Positions 20,199-28,901 of a stretch of 64,000 bases of DNA are shown here, piece after piece. The position numbers and the translations under genes were made by a program. The DNA is from Paraburkholderia sp. GTDB taxonomy: Bacteria; Pseudomonadota; Gammaproteobacteria; Burkholderiales; Burkholderiaceae. The notes below the pieces were generated by a model. It worked only from the letters and a program-made list of their open reading frames with translations. It searched no databases and had not been told where the DNA came from. The stretch lies in the NCBI GenBank assembly GCA_004322045.1, contig SCRN01000004.1, positions 86,404-150,403 on the forward strand, read 5' to 3'. Positions within the stretch are counted from its first letter, which is position 1; each line of letters opens with the position of its first letter.

Positions 20199-21159
20199 CG
20201 TGCGTGTGTCCCTGTCCCTGTCCGTGTTCGTGTTCGTGCGAATGACCATGGCCGTGGGCGGGGCCGTTCATGCGATTCGCCGCGCCCTCGCCGTCCTCCT
20301 GCTCCTGGTCATGCCCGTGATCGTGCTTTTCGACTTCCACATCGCCGGACATGACGAAGATGCGCCCGCTCACGCGCACGACGTCGATGGGCGCACCGTA
20401 GAGCCGCGACAGCACGGGCCGCGTGATCACTTCATCGACGGTGCCGAGCGCCGCCGCGCCGTTGCCGAGGTAAAGGACACGATCGATGGCATGGAGCAAC
20501 GGGTTCAGTTCGTGCGCGGAGAACAGAACGGTGATGCCCAGTTCGCGCTGCACGCGCCGCACGAGCTCGACGACGATTCTTTGGCGATGGGGATCGAGGC
20601 TGATGAGCGGCTCGTCGAGCAACAACAGGCGCGGTTTGCCGAGCAGGCACTGCGCGAGCAGCAGCCGTTGGCGCTCGCCGCCCGAGAGTTCCGATAGCGG
20701 GCGGGCGGCCAGTGCTTGCCCGCCGACCAGATCGAGCACCCGCTCGACGTCCGCGCGCGTCGCCGCATCGGCGAGCGGCAGCCCCCACCGATGACCGTCG
20801 GCGGCCATCGCGACAAAATCGCGTCCGAGCACGCGCCGGCTCGCGAGTGCGCTGCGCGTTTGCGGCATATAGCCGATCAACGGATTGCCGCGTTCCACGT
20901 TGCGCCCGCCGATACGGATCGCGCCGCGCGCCACGGGGACGAGTCCGAGCACCGCGCGCATGAGCGTGGTTTTGCCTGCGCCGTTGGGTCCGAGCACGCC
21001 GACAAACTCGCCTTCCCCGATGGCAAGGCTTGCATCTTTCAGGATCGTGCGGCCGGCGAGCGCAAGCGAAACATGCTCGAGTTCGAGGGCAGGGCTGCTC
21101 GGGGGAGGACGGCGGAGCGCGGCCGACGGCTGCGCGCGGCGTTCCCTTTCGTCGTTCAT
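20191..21159 (-). CDS. znuC: Zinc ABC transporter ATPase ZnuC with histidine-rich tail
   Basis: ATPase of the zinc importer: Walker A GPNGAGKTT near residue 60, signature LSGGERQRLLLAQ, Walker B LLLLDEPLISLD, switch His in FSAHELNP. After the ATPase core (to about residue 270) comes a ~48-residue Asp/Glu/Gly/His-rich tail with 11 histidines, mostly as His-x-His, a plausible cytoplasmic zinc-binding segment. 322 residues, longer than the ~250 usual, because of that tail and a ~22-residue N-terminal extension. Overlaps znuA by 4 nt. Confidence 0.93.
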   Translation of the reverse strand: MNDERERRAQPSAALRRPPPSSPALELEHVSLALAGRTILKDASLAIGEGEFVGVLGPNGAGKTTLMRAVLGLVPVARGAIRIGGRNVERGNPLIGYMPQTRSALASRRVLGRDFVAMAADGHRWGLPLADAATRADVERVLDLVGGQALAARPLSELSGGERQRLLLAQCLLGKPRLLLLDEPLISLDPHRQRIVVELVRRVQRELGITVLFSAHELNPLLHAIDRVLYLGNGAAALGTVDEVITRPVLSRLYGAPIDVVRVSGRIFVMSGDVEVEKHDHGHDQEQEDGEGAANRMNGPAHGHGHSHEHEHGQGQGHTHDV

Positions 21160-22070
21160 GGCTGGCTATCTCCCAGTGCTTTTGCGAGCAAGTCGATCTG
21201 TCCGCTCATCCACTGTTGATATGTCTGTCCGGCCGGCTCGGTTTCGGTGACGCGCACGGCCGGCACTTGCGCTTGCTTGGCGAGTGCCAGCATGCGCTCG
21301 GTCAATTTGCTGACGGCTTGCGCGTTGTAGATGAGTGCGCGGACGCGTTTGCCGCGCAAGTCTTGCTCGAAGGCGACGATATCGGAGGCCGCGGGCTCGG
21401 TGTCGTTCATGACCGACAGTTGAAAGCGCGTGTTGCGCATTGCAAGGCCGATCGCATCGGATAGATAACCGGCGACGGGCTCCGTCGCGGTCACGGGGGT
21501 GCCCGCATATGACTTGCCGAGCCGTGCGATGTGCGCCTCGATCGGCTTGATCGATTCGATGAAGCGGGCCAGATTTGCGTCGTATTGCGCGCGATGTGCG
21601 GGATCCGCCGCCGCCAGTGCGGCGCTCACCGCGCGCGCGAGTGCGGGCATGGTTTGCGGTTTGTACCAGAGATGAGGATTGTCGCCGGGTTTGGCGCCGA
21701 CGAGCGTCGCCGCCACGATGACGGTGCGTTTGGCCGAGGGCGACGCGGCGAGCAGCTTCTCCATCCATGGATCGTAGGCTGCGCCGTTATAGACGACGAG
21801 CGTCGCGCTATGCAGCGCGCGCGCTGTCTTGGCGCTGGCCTCGAATAGATGGGGATCTTGGTCCGGGTTGCTGAGAATGCTCGTCACATCGACGTAATCG
21901 CCGCCCAGTTGCTTGACGACGTCGCCGTAAAAATTCTCGGCCGCGACTACGGTCACGCTCGCTTGCGCTGCGACTGCAGGCGTGCAGGGCGTAAATGCGG
22001 CCACGGTCACGAGGCCCAGCGCCGTCCCGATGCGCACGGCCGCGCGCGCGATCGCTCGGATCGAATTCAT
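21156..22070 (-). CDS. znuA: Zinc ABC transporter substrate-binding protein ZnuA
   Basis: Cluster A-I metal-binding lipoprotein-like periplasmic protein. The signal peptide ends near AVA-A (residue ~35). Ligand residues appear at DQDPHLFE (His near 73), NPHLW (His near 130) and late in the protein near FQLSVMND and IYNAQ. It lacks the long His-rich loop of classical ZnuA, so manganese specificity cannot be excluded; the adjacent Zur-type regulator favours zinc. 304 residues with AGGAG before the ATG. Confidence 0.88.
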   Translation of the reverse strand: MNSIRAIARAAVRIGTALGLVTVAAFTPCTPAVAAQASVTVVAAENFYGDVVKQLGGDYVDVTSILSNPDQDPHLFEASAKTARALHSATLVVYNGAAYDPWMEKLLAASPSAKRTVIVAATLVGAKPGDNPHLWYKPQTMPALARAVSAALAAADPAHRAQYDANLARFIESIKPIEAHIARLGKSYAGTPVTATEPVAGYLSDAIGLAMRNTRFQLSVMNDTEPAASDIVAFEQDLRGKRVRALIYNAQAVSKLTERMLALAKQAQVPAVRVTETEPAGQTYQQWMSGQIDLLAKALGDSQP

Positions 22071-22098
22071 TCGTTCTCCTGAGTAAGCTGGCTTGAAA

Positions 22099-22572
22099 TC
22101 ACCGCGGCGAAGCCGGGACGCGTTTGTGCTTGCAGTCGCTACATAGCCCGCTCAGTTCGACGACTTGCTTGTGCACCTCGAAGCCGTGCGCGGGCGGCGA
22201 CGACGAGAGCCGTTCCGCGAGTTCTTCGCCGGGGATTTCGAGGGTTTCGCCGCAGCGCTCGCAGATGAGGAATTGGCTTTGATGCGGCTTGCCAACTTCA
22301 CAGCAGGCGACGAAGGCGTTGCGCGATTCGATGCGATGCACGAAACCGTGTTCGACGAGAAAGTCGAGCGCACGGTAGACGGTCGTAGGCGGCACGCGGC
22401 CGCGTTCCGGTTCGAGCGCGGCGAGTAGATCGTAAGCGCCGATGGGCCTGCCGGCCGCCGCGACGAGCGCATAGACCTGACGCCGCAATTGAGTGAGCGT
22501 CAAGCCGTGCTCGGCGGCGTAGGCGTCGGCGCGCGTGAGGCGCTCGTTTAACGGGAGGGGGTCGGCCGACAT
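22099..22572 (-). CDS. zur: Fur-family zinc uptake regulator Zur
   Basis: 157-residue Fur-family repressor. A winged helix (LTLTQLRRQVYALV; PPTTVYRALDFLVEHGFVHRIE) and a dimerisation domain are visible, with structural zinc sites formed by CERCGETLEIP and CSDCKHK. The second Cys pair and the adjacent znu genes favour Zur over Fur. I chose the ATG at 22572; the longer frame begins inside the operator-like palindrome at 22603-22614. Operon zur-znuACB, presumably autoregulated. Confidence 0.9.
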   Translation of the reverse strand: MSADPLPLNERLTRADAYAAEHGLTLTQLRRQVYALVAAAGRPIGAYDLLAALEPERGRVPPTTVYRALDFLVEHGFVHRIESRNAFVACCEVGKPHQSQFLICERCGETLEIPGEELAERLSSSPPAHGFEVHKQVVELSGLCSDCKHKRVPASPR

Positions 22573-22600
22573 CGCATCGTTCCGGGGTGATATCAAGACG

Positions 22601-22620
22601 ACATGATATAACATATCGTT
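22601..22620 (-). promoter_or_regulatory. Zur-box-like palindrome upstream of zur-znuACB
   Basis: The AT-rich element ATGATATAACAT (22603-22614) is a 10/12 imperfect palindrome in otherwise GC-rich DNA, about 30 bp upstream of the zur start. Its ATG...TATA...CAT shape resembles the TGTTATA-type sites bound by Zur in proteobacteria. Position and symmetry are seen; Zur binding is inferred. Confidence 0.6.
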
Positions 22621-22844
22621 CGATGGTGCACTCCGGCAGCAGCGCTACCGTTCGCCGCAGGGCAAGCGCTTCGTTTGCGCGGCGTCCCTATCCGTGGCGA
22701 ACTCGCAAATGTTGGCAAAGGCCCGGCCGCTCGATCCGCCGGTGGTGGAGCGCCCGAGCGCGACAGGCTATCGTTGCGCAATGAAGCCACGCTAACGGCG
22801 GTGGGCGCCGGGCTTGCACGACGCAAACTTGTCGAATCGCTACC

Positions 22845-23633
22845 ATGGGTTTTTGCTGCTTGCCGCCGACGAAGAGAGACGCGCGTCCGGCCCCGAGTCG
22901 TCTGGCGCACCGGGGCTCGGTGCGGGCGGCAACGATCGAGTCCGGCCGCCGGCGCATGGAGCTCGTCGGCCGGCGTCTTCCCGCTCCCGGGCTACAGCCG
23001 GAGCCGTCTGCCGACCGGCCCGTCCTTGCCCTCTTGCACCATGCGGCGCTGCTCGCCACCGCTGCGGATTATGTGGCCGGTATCGGTCTGTCGCGCGAAA
23101 CCACGCGTGAAATTGCGGCAATCGGAAGAACGCCGCGGGTTCAACGAGAAATCGACCGCCTGACCGGTCTCATCGCGTCGAACAAAGACCTCGCGTGCTT
23201 TATCGAGACCCCGCATGCGAAATGCTACGAGGCATCCCGCGTGGTGTACGACGTCTTATTCAAAGCCGGTTACGTGACGCAGTTGCGGGTATTGGGGATG
23301 TGGGACGGCATCGGCGACGACTTGCGCAATCACATGGTCGTGCTGGCGAGGATGGACGGGGTGGTGTTCTTCGTCGATATCACCGCGCATCAGTTTCCCG
23401 AGGTGGGAATCAAAGGGCCGCTGGTCGATATCGAACCGAACGCAATGGCGAGATTCATCGCCGGCGGCACGGCGCTGATCAAGTATTGCGACTTTTCCTA
23501 CTACGGCCCGGCGCTTGCCTTTGCTTCCTATTCCCTGCTCTCGGGTGCCCAACAACCGCTTGCCGGTGCAACCGTGTTGAAGCCGTTTCCCGATTGGTAT
23601 GCGCGTAGCCTGGCCGAGCGTGGCCTGGCCTGA
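22845..23633 (+). CDS. Orphan protein with papain-like / glutamine-deamidase-like Cys-His-Asp triad
   Basis: I do not recognise a named family. Counting from the ATG at 22845, a possible catalytic triad is C127 (HAKCYEAS), H163 (LRNHMVVLA) and D178 (FFVDITAHQF). The order, the His-to-Asp spacing of 15 and the V-D-[IP]-T-x-x-Q-F shape resemble papain-fold protein deamidases, toxins and transglutaminase-like enzymes. It has no signal peptide or membrane segment. The start is uncertain: no good ribosome binding site precedes 22845, and the first ~37 residues are Arg/Pro-rich, so GTG 22920 or ATG 22956 are possible. Monocistronic, divergent from zur and convergent with kynA. Reaction and target unknown. 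Confidence 0.7.
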   Translation: MGFCCLPPTKRDARPAPSRLAHRGSVRAATIESGRRRMELVGRRLPAPGLQPEPSADRPVLALLHHAALLATAADYVAGIGLSRETTREIAAIGRTPRVQREIDRLTGLIASNKDLACFIETPHAKCYEASRVVYDVLFKAGYVTQLRVLGMWDGIGDDLRNHMVVLARMDGVVFFVDITAHQFPEVGIKGPLVDIEPNAMARFIAGGTALIKYCDFSYYGPALAFASYSLLSGAQQPLAGATVLKPFPDWYARSLAERGLA

Positions 23634-23699
23634 CGCGGCCCGGAGCCCATCAAACCAGGCCGCCGCGCTGGCCGATGCACAGGCGGCGCGGCGCCGAAC

Positions 23700-24671
23700 C
23701 TACAACACGGTCCGTACGTGCCAAAGCTCGGGAAACAGCACGACATCGAGCATCTTACGAAGATAGGGCGCGCCGCTCGTGCCGCCCGTGCCCTGCTTAT
23801 AGCCGATGATTCGTTCGACCGTGGTGACATGGCGGAATCGCCATTGCCGGAACGCATCTTCGAGATCGACCAGCTCTTCGGCCATCTCGTACAGGTCCCA
23901 ATGCTCGGCCGGGTTGCGATACACCTGCAGCCATGCCGCTTCGACGGAGGCGTCGTGGACGGTCGGCTCGGTCCAATCGCGCTCGAGCCGCTCAGGCGCG
24001 ATCGAAAACCCGCGCCGCGCGAGCAGGCGAACGACTTCGTCGTAGAACGAGGGCGCTTCGAGCGCGGCCGTGACGTCAGCGAGCACGTCGGGCCGATGCG
24101 CATGCGGCCCCAGCATCTGCGCATTCTTGTTGCCGAGCACGAATTCGATCTGCCGGTACTGATACGACTGAAAGCCCGACGACGAACCCAGGTACGGGCG
24201 CATCGCCGTATATTCCGACGGCGTCATCGTCGCGAGGACATTCCATGCCTGCACAAGCTGCTCCATGATGCGCGAGACGCGCGCCAGCATCTTGAATGCC
24301 GGCGGCAGCTCGTCGCGTTGCACGCAACCGAGCGCCGCACGCAATTCGTAGAGCGCGAGCTTCATCCATAGCTCGCTCGTTTGATGCTGAATGATGAACA
24401 GCATCTCGTTGTGGTCCGGGGAGCGCGGGTGCTGCGCATGCAGAATCGAACCGAGCGAGAGGTAGTCGCCGTAGCTCATCGATTTGGAGAAATCGAGTTG
24501 CGCGTCGTGCCAGCCTGCGTCGCCCTGCGGCACGTGCGGCGCAGCCTTCAAAATGGCGGCCTGCGCTTCGTCGGCGCCGCTTCCCCCGTGGCCGAACGGG
24601 CAGCCGCCCGTTTTCGGCGGCGCACTCTCTTGCGTGTCGGGCATGTCGGTCAAGCGCATATGTTCAGTCAT
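23700..24671 (-). CDS. kynA: Tryptophan 2,3-dioxygenase
   Basis: Haem enzyme opening the indole ring of L-tryptophan to N-formylkynurenine. Conserved motifs are [19 protein letters not shown] (active-site His near residue 75), [11 protein letters not shown], and the haem-ligand region [20 protein letters not shown] with the proximal His near 275. An N-terminal ~45-residue extension carries CPFGHGG. The start at 24671 follows AAAGGAGC; 323 residues. Last gene of kynB-kynU-kynA. Confidence 0.97.
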   Translation of the reverse strand: MTEHMRLTDMPDTQESAPPKTGGCPFGHGGSGADEAQAAILKAAPHVPQGDAGWHDAQLDFSKSMSYGDYLSLGSILHAQHPRSPDHNEMLFIIQHQTSELWMKLALYELRAALGCVQRDELPPAFKMLARVSRIMEQLVQAWNVLATMTPSEYTAMRPYLGSSSGFQSYQYRQIEFVLGNKNAQMLGPHAHRPDVLADVTAALEAPSFYDEVVRLLARRGFSIAPERLERDWTEPTVHDASVEAAWLQVYRNPAEHWDLYEMAEELVDLEDAFRQWRFRHVTTVERIIGYKQGTGGTSGAPYLRKMLDVVLFPELWHVRTVL

Positions 24672-24688
24672 TTCGGGCTCCTTTCCAT

Positions 24689-25948
24689 TCAGGTGACCGA
24701 ATGCCGGGCGGCGAATTCGGGCGCGCGCCACGCATCGGTTTCCAGCACGTCGCGCAGCGTCTCGACGGCGTCCCACACGTCGACGAAGCGCGTATAGAGC
24801 GGCGTGAAACCGAACCGCAATACGCTCGGTTCACGGTAATCGCCGATCACGCCGCGGGCGATCAAGGCCTGCATGACTTCATAGCCGTGCGGATGCTCGA
24901 AGCTGACATGCGAGCCGCGCTGCGCATGCGCGCGCGGCGTGACGAGCGTCAGCGGCTGTCCGGCGCAGCGGGTCTGCACGAGTTCGATGAACGCATCGGT
25001 GAGCGCGAGCGACTTTCGCCGGATCGCTTGCATATCGGTGGCGAGAAAGACGTCCAGCCCCGCTTCGACGAGCGACATCGAGACGATCGGCTGCGTGCCG
25101 CACAGAAAGCGGCCGATGCCTTGGCCCGGCGCATAAACCGGATCCATTTCGAACGGCGCGCGATGTCCCCACCAGCCCGACAGTGGCTGCGCCAGCGCGT
25201 CCTGATGGCGTCTGGCGACCCACGCGAAAGCAGGCGAGCCGGGGCCGCCGTTCAGGTACTTGTAGGTGCAGCCGACGGCAAAATCGGCATGCACGCCGTT
25301 CAGATCGACGGGCACCGCGCCGGCCGAGTGGGCGAGATCCCAAAGCGCGAGCGCGCCCGCGCGCTGAATGACCTGGGTGAGCGCGGCCATGTCGTGCATG
25401 TAGCCGGTTCGATAATTGACGTGCGTGATCATCGCCACGGCCGTGTCCTCGCCGATAGCGTCGGGCAACTCGGCGGGATCGTCGACGAGCCGCAGCGAAT
25501 ACCCGCGATCGAGCTGCTCGATGAGCCCTTGGGCGATGTAGAGGTCGGTCGGAAAGTTGGCCCGTTCCGAGACGATCACGCGCCGGCCGGAATCGCGCTC
25601 GCAAGCCATCTTCAGCGCCGCGGACAGCAGCTTGAACAGATTGACCGAAATCGTGTCGGTGACGACGATCTCGTCGGGCGCGGCGCCGACGAGCGGTGCG
25701 AGCTTATCGCCGAGACGGCGCGGCAACGCGAACCAGCCCGCCGCGTTCCAACTGCGAATGAGCCCTTCGGTCCACTCGCGTGCGATGACCTCTTGCGCCC
25801 GGGCGGCGGCGGCAGTGGGCGGCACCCCGAGCGAGTTGCCGTCTAGATAAATGACGTCGGGGGTCAGCGCGAACCGGTCGCGCAACCCTGCAAGGGGATC
25901 GTCGCCGTCGAGCGCGATCGCATCGTTACGAGTCTTCATGAGGTTCAT
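24689..25948 (-). CDS. kynU: Kynureninase
   Basis: PLP enzyme cleaving kynurenine to anthranilate and alanine. Motifs: [11 protein letters not shown] near residue 35, [29 protein letters not shown] (cofactor Asp), and the Schiff-base Lys in [13 protein letters not shown] near 240; then SGWWGH and [11 protein letters not shown]. 419 residues, normal. Seventeen bases upstream of kynA, 87 bp downstream of kynB. Anthranilate could feed catabolism or quinolone-type signals, but no genes for either lie in the window. Confidence 0.97.
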   Translation of the reverse strand: MNLMKTRNDAIALDGDDPLAGLRDRFALTPDVIYLDGNSLGVPPTAAAARAQEVIAREWTEGLIRSWNAAGWFALPRRLGDKLAPLVGAAPDEIVVTDTISVNLFKLLSAALKMACERDSGRRVIVSERANFPTDLYIAQGLIEQLDRGYSLRLVDDPAELPDAIGEDTAVAMITHVNYRTGYMHDMAALTQVIQRAGALALWDLAHSAGAVPVDLNGVHADFAVGCTYKYLNGGPGSPAFAWVARRHQDALAQPLSGWWGHRAPFEMDPVYAPGQGIGRFLCGTQPIVSMSLVEAGLDVFLATDMQAIRRKSLALTDAFIELVQTRCAGQPLTLVTPRAHAQRGSHVSFEHPHGYEVMQALIARGVIGDYREPSVLRFGFTPLYTRFVDVWDAVETLRDVLETDAWRAPEFAARHSVT

Positions 25949-26035
25949 CGAAAGGTTGAAAGTAATGAAAGGTCGACGCTCGTATGGGAAAAACCGAAGC
26001 GACCGGTGCGAACTTGGCGGCCGAGCGTGCCGCGG

Positions 26036-26662
26036 TTATCGCCTGAGCACGGCCCGCACGGGGCTTGCATCGAGCGTGGTGAACTTGAGCGGCAATGCGA
26101 TCAATTCGTAATCGCCGGGCGCGACATCGTCGAGCACGAGCCCCTCCAAGATCGACATGCGTTGAGCGCGCACGCGCCCGTGAGCGTCCATCGTCTTGGA
26201 CTCCTGCGGGTCGAGCGACGGCGTGTCGATGCCGATTAGCGTGACGCCGCGTTGCGCAAGAAAATCTATGGTCTCGGGAGCGACGGCGCAAAAAGCGCTG
26301 TCCCAGCGCGCGACGGGGGCCTGCCTGTAAGTGCGCAGCAATACGCGCGGCGGCAGGGCGTCGGCGTACTGGGCGATATGGTCGGGCAAGACGAGCGGCG
26401 CGGCGCCGATGCAATGGATGACGCGGCACGGGCCCAAGTAGGGATCGAGGGGGACCGCTCCGATCGCGGCCCCGTGCGCATCGTAGTGCAGCGGCGCGTC
26501 GGCGTGCGCGCCCGTGTGCGGCGAGCAAGTAAGCCGCGCGACATTGACGGGCGAACCGGCCTCCATGCGCCAAACGCGCTCGACGCCCACCGGCGTGTCG
26601 CCGGGCCAGACCGGCGTATCCGCGCCGATCGGCGGAGAGATGTCCCAAATTGTCTCCTGCAT
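26036..26662 (-). CDS. kynB: Kynurenine formamidase (cyclase-like)
   Basis: Metal-dependent hydrolase converting N-formylkynurenine to kynurenine. The KynB metal motif [13 protein letters not shown] is near residue 50, with WDISPPIG and PVWPGD at the N-terminus and GIDTPSLDP at about 145. 208 residues, normal. A strong GAGGAGAC ribosome binding site precedes the ATG. First gene of the kyn operon; divergent from the Lrp-type regulator gene. Confidence 0.96.
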   Translation of the reverse strand: MQETIWDISPPIGADTPVWPGDTPVGVERVWRMEAGSPVNVARLTCSPHTGAHADAPLHYDAHGAAIGAVPLDPYLGPCRVIHCIGAAPLVLPDHIAQYADALPPRVLLRTYRQAPVARWDSAFCAVAPETIDFLAQRGVTLIGIDTPSLDPQESKTMDAHGRVRAQRMSILEGLVLDDVAPGDYELIALPLKFTTLDASPVRAVLRR

Positions 26663-26792
26663 GTCTCCTCACTCGTCGGCAAGCTTTGCGTCGATGATAG
26701 GCAACTTCGCGCGCAAAGTGCTTGCGAAATTCTCGCCACCGCCGGGGCGGACTAGAACATAATTCGAGACAAACCTAAAAAGGGGGCCAAAA
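26663..26792. promoter_or_regulatory. Divergent kynBUA / regulator promoter region
   Basis: 130 bp between kynB and the Lrp-type regulator. It includes the 9/11 imperfect palindrome TTCGCGCGCAA (26706-26716), with TTGCGAA nearby as a possible further half-site, and an AT-rich patch (ACATAATTCGAGACAAACC) near 26757 that could hold the regulator promoter. Lrp-family regulators often bind such divergent regions. No strong consensus promoter is visible. Confidence 0.4.
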
Positions 26793-27281
26793 ATGAACGC
26801 GATCTCGCTAGACGCCACGGATTGCCGCATCCTGAGCGTCCTGCAGAACGAAGGCCGGATCAGCAATCTGGATCTCGCGGACCGTATTTCGTTATCGCCG
26901 TCGGCGTGTTTGCGCAGGCTGCGGCTATTGGAAGAGCAAGGCGTGATCGAGCGTTACCGGGCATGCCTGAACCGCGAGGCGCTCGGTTTCGAGCTCGAAG
27001 CTTTCGTTCAGGTTTCGATGCGCAACGATCAGGAAAATTGGCATGAACGGTTCGCCGACGCCGTGCGCGCGTGGCCGGAAGTCGTCGGGGCCTTCGTCAT
27101 CACCGGGGAAAGCCATTACCTGCTGCACGTGCTGGCGCACAACCTCAAGCATTACTCCGACTTCGTACTGAACAAGCTGTATAAAGCACCCGGCGTCATG
27201 GACATCCGCTCGAACATCGTGCTGCAGACCTTGAAAGTGGACTCCGGGGTCCCCGTCTCAGCGGAAGGCGGGCCGCGTTAG
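26793..27281 (+). CDS. kynR: Lrp/AsnC-family regulator, probable kynurenine-pathway activator
   Basis: 162-residue Lrp/AsnC protein: N-terminal helix-turn-helix (LSVLQNEGRISNLDLADRI; SPSACLRRLRLLEEQGVI) and C-terminal RAM ligand domain (VVGAFVITGESHYLLHVLA). AAGGGGG precedes the ATG. Divergence from kynBUA matches the KynR arrangement described in pseudomonads and Burkholderia, where kynurenine is the inducer; that role is inferred from context. Confidence 0.88.
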   Translation: MNAISLDATDCRILSVLQNEGRISNLDLADRISLSPSACLRRLRLLEEQGVIERYRACLNREALGFELEAFVQVSMRNDQENWHERFADAVRAWPEVVGAFVITGESHYLLHVLAHNLKHYSDFVLNKLYKAPGVMDIRSNIVLQTLKVDSGVPVSAEGGPR

Positions 27282-27421
27282 CGCTGACGCGCCGCGCCTA
27301 AGAAGAATCGAAAATAGCGCGCAGGCGGGGGTAATTCGGTCCTAGATGACGGCTCGAATGCGCTTGCCGGCGCGCGTCGCCGTAGGTTGTCCGCTCTTTG
27401 CGACCTTGCGTGGAGGTACAA

Positions 27422-28069
27422 ATGAAGTGGAAAGAAGCGGCCATCGTTCTCCTGGATCCCGCCGATCGGGTCATCAGAGATGCGGCTTATGTCTGGCGGG
27501 AGCGCTATTGCATTCCCACCGAGCGAAGCTTCTCGTTTCGATATCCGCCGGGGCGGGCGCTCGCCGGGCAACCTCCGTTGGGGTTCAAGCCGCTCGAACC
27601 CGGATCGTTGTCGTTTAGCGGCCTTGGAACGAAGCTCATCGTCGTCAGCCACGGGCTGCCCGACGGATTGGCGCTGCGGCGCACGATTCTCGACAGCGGG
27701 CAAGTTGCGAAATTGCTCGCGGTGTGCGGCTTGAGAGAAGTCGGCCTGCTGGCGTTCAAAGGGTGCCTGATCGGCAAGGCGGCGTTTCTGGACAGGCTCG
27801 TCGCGCATTTGTCGAGCCGGAGCATCGGGGTGGGCTGGCTGATCGGCTACAAGGACGTGTCGCGCACGCAAACGCTGATTCTCGATACGCCCGCGAGCGG
27901 GCCGCGCACTTACGGTTATGAAGCGATCGGCACGATGGACCTGCTGGTGCGCAACGCAACCGAGAAGCTGCCCGACGCCGAGCGCGTCAAGATCGTCAAA
28001 GGCAACCGCTTCGTCCTGCCGACGGGTGGAGCGAGCCGGCGCTACGGCGCGCAAGCGACGTGGGTGTGA
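27422..28069 (+). CDS. Orphan protein with caspase-like His-Cys dyad
   Basis: 215-residue protein that I cannot assign to a family. The core pattern is a hydrophobic strand ending in S-H77-G (KLIVVSHGLPDG), then 38 residues later a strand ending in G-C115 (LLAFKGCLIGKAAFLDRL). This resembles the catalytic dyad of caspase-fold (clan CD) peptidases, where the His-Gly and Cys close successive strands. No signal peptide or membrane segment is seen. An excellent ribosome binding site (GGAGG, 27412-27416) supports expression. It follows the Lrp-type regulator by 140 bp on the same strand and is convergent with the flavin reductase gene. Substrate unknown. Confidence 0.72.
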   Translation: MKWKEAAIVLLDPADRVIRDAAYVWRERYCIPTERSFSFRYPPGRALAGQPPLGFKPLEPGSLSFSGLGTKLIVVSHGLPDGLALRRTILDSGQVAKLLAVCGLREVGLLAFKGCLIGKAAFLDRLVAHLSSRSIGVGWLIGYKDVSRTQTLILDTPASGPRTYGYEAIGTMDLLVRNATEKLPDAERVKIVKGNRFVLPTGGASRRYGAQATWV

Positions 28070-28105
28070 TCGCGGGGCCGCTAGAACGTGGCGAGGGAGA
28101 GGGAT

Positions 28106-28615
28106 CTAGAGCGGCTTGACCCCATGAAACGCCCCCCCATGAAAAATGAGCGGGGCGATTTCGTCGGCGTTTGGATGCACGCCGCAGCGTTCGACTTCGC
28201 CCACGAAGATCACGTGGTCGCCTTCCTCGTAGCGGCTGCGGTTATGGCACTCGAACCATGCCAGCGCGCCGTCGAGCACGGGCATGCCCGTATCGCTGGC
28301 CGCGTGCGAGACGCCGGCGAAGCGGTCGCCCTTCACCGTCGCGAAGCGATTGCATAGATCGAGCTGCTCGGCCGCCAGCACGTTCACCACGTAATGGCTG
28401 TTCATCTGGAACACGGGCATCGAGGCCGACTTAGTCGCGAGACTCCACAGCACGAGCGGCGGGTTGAGCGACACCGAATTGAAGGAGCTGGCCGTGATGC
28501 CGATCAGTTGCCCAGAAGGCGCGCGCGTCGTGATGACCGTCACGCCTGTAGCGAACTGACCGAGCGCGCGGCGAAAGGCGGCGACGTCGAAATTCGGAGG
28601 GCTCGCGCGCTTCAT
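28106..28615 (-). CDS. Flavin reductase family protein
   Basis: 169-residue FMN-binding split-barrel protein, probably an NAD(P)H:flavin oxidoreductase serving a monooxygenase. Motifs: FATGVTVITTRAPSGQLIGITASSFNSVSLNPP near residues 20-55, and FVGEVERCGVHP toward the end. No monooxygenase gene is adjacent, so the partner is unknown. Stand-alone gene. Confidence 0.88.
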   Translation of the reverse strand: MKRASPPNFDVAAFRRALGQFATGVTVITTRAPSGQLIGITASSFNSVSLNPPLVLWSLATKSASMPVFQMNSHYVVNVLAAEQLDLCNRFATVKGDRFAGVSHAASDTGMPVLDGALAWFECHNRSRYEEGDHVIFVGEVERCGVHPNADEIAPLIFHGGAFHGVKPL

Positions 28616-28901
28616 GTGGCCACGGCTCCGGCTTGCGAGGCAGCCGCGGAAGGCAGCCCATACGAGAGCGCGGGCGAAAAGAAGAAGTCCAAAATTGAAA
28701 TTTCGTTGCTTGAGTCGGCGAGTAAGCTGAGATTTTAATGGAATCGGCTCGTCTTGCCGCGCCGCTTATCTTGCCGTCGTCGGCGAGCGCCGATCGGCGT
28801 CGCAGGTTGTCTCAAAACGCACTAAGCTTGTCTTTCTGAGCGCAGCGCGCGAGCGCACGCGCGCTGCACCGTGTCGTGCTTGAAACAGGAGAGCGAAAGC
28901 C

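Noticed and set aside
20199..20345. Low-complexity CCTGTCC/GTTCGTG repeats as a non-coding repeat array
   Set aside because: They encode the His/Asp/Glu/Gly tail of ZnuC in frame, so the repetition is explained by the coding sequence.
22651..22673. TTCG repeats upstream of the orphan ORF as a hrpII/PIP box for type III effectors
   Set aside because: The spacing is TTCG-N15-TTCG, one base short of the hrpII box (N16), and no suitably placed -10 follows. No type III genes are in the window.
22845..22868. MGFCC start of the orphan papain-like ORF as an N-myristoylation/palmitoylation signal like plant-pathogen effectors
   Set aside because: Phe at position 3 and Leu at position 6 do not fit the accepted myristoylation pattern, and the start codon itself is uncertain.
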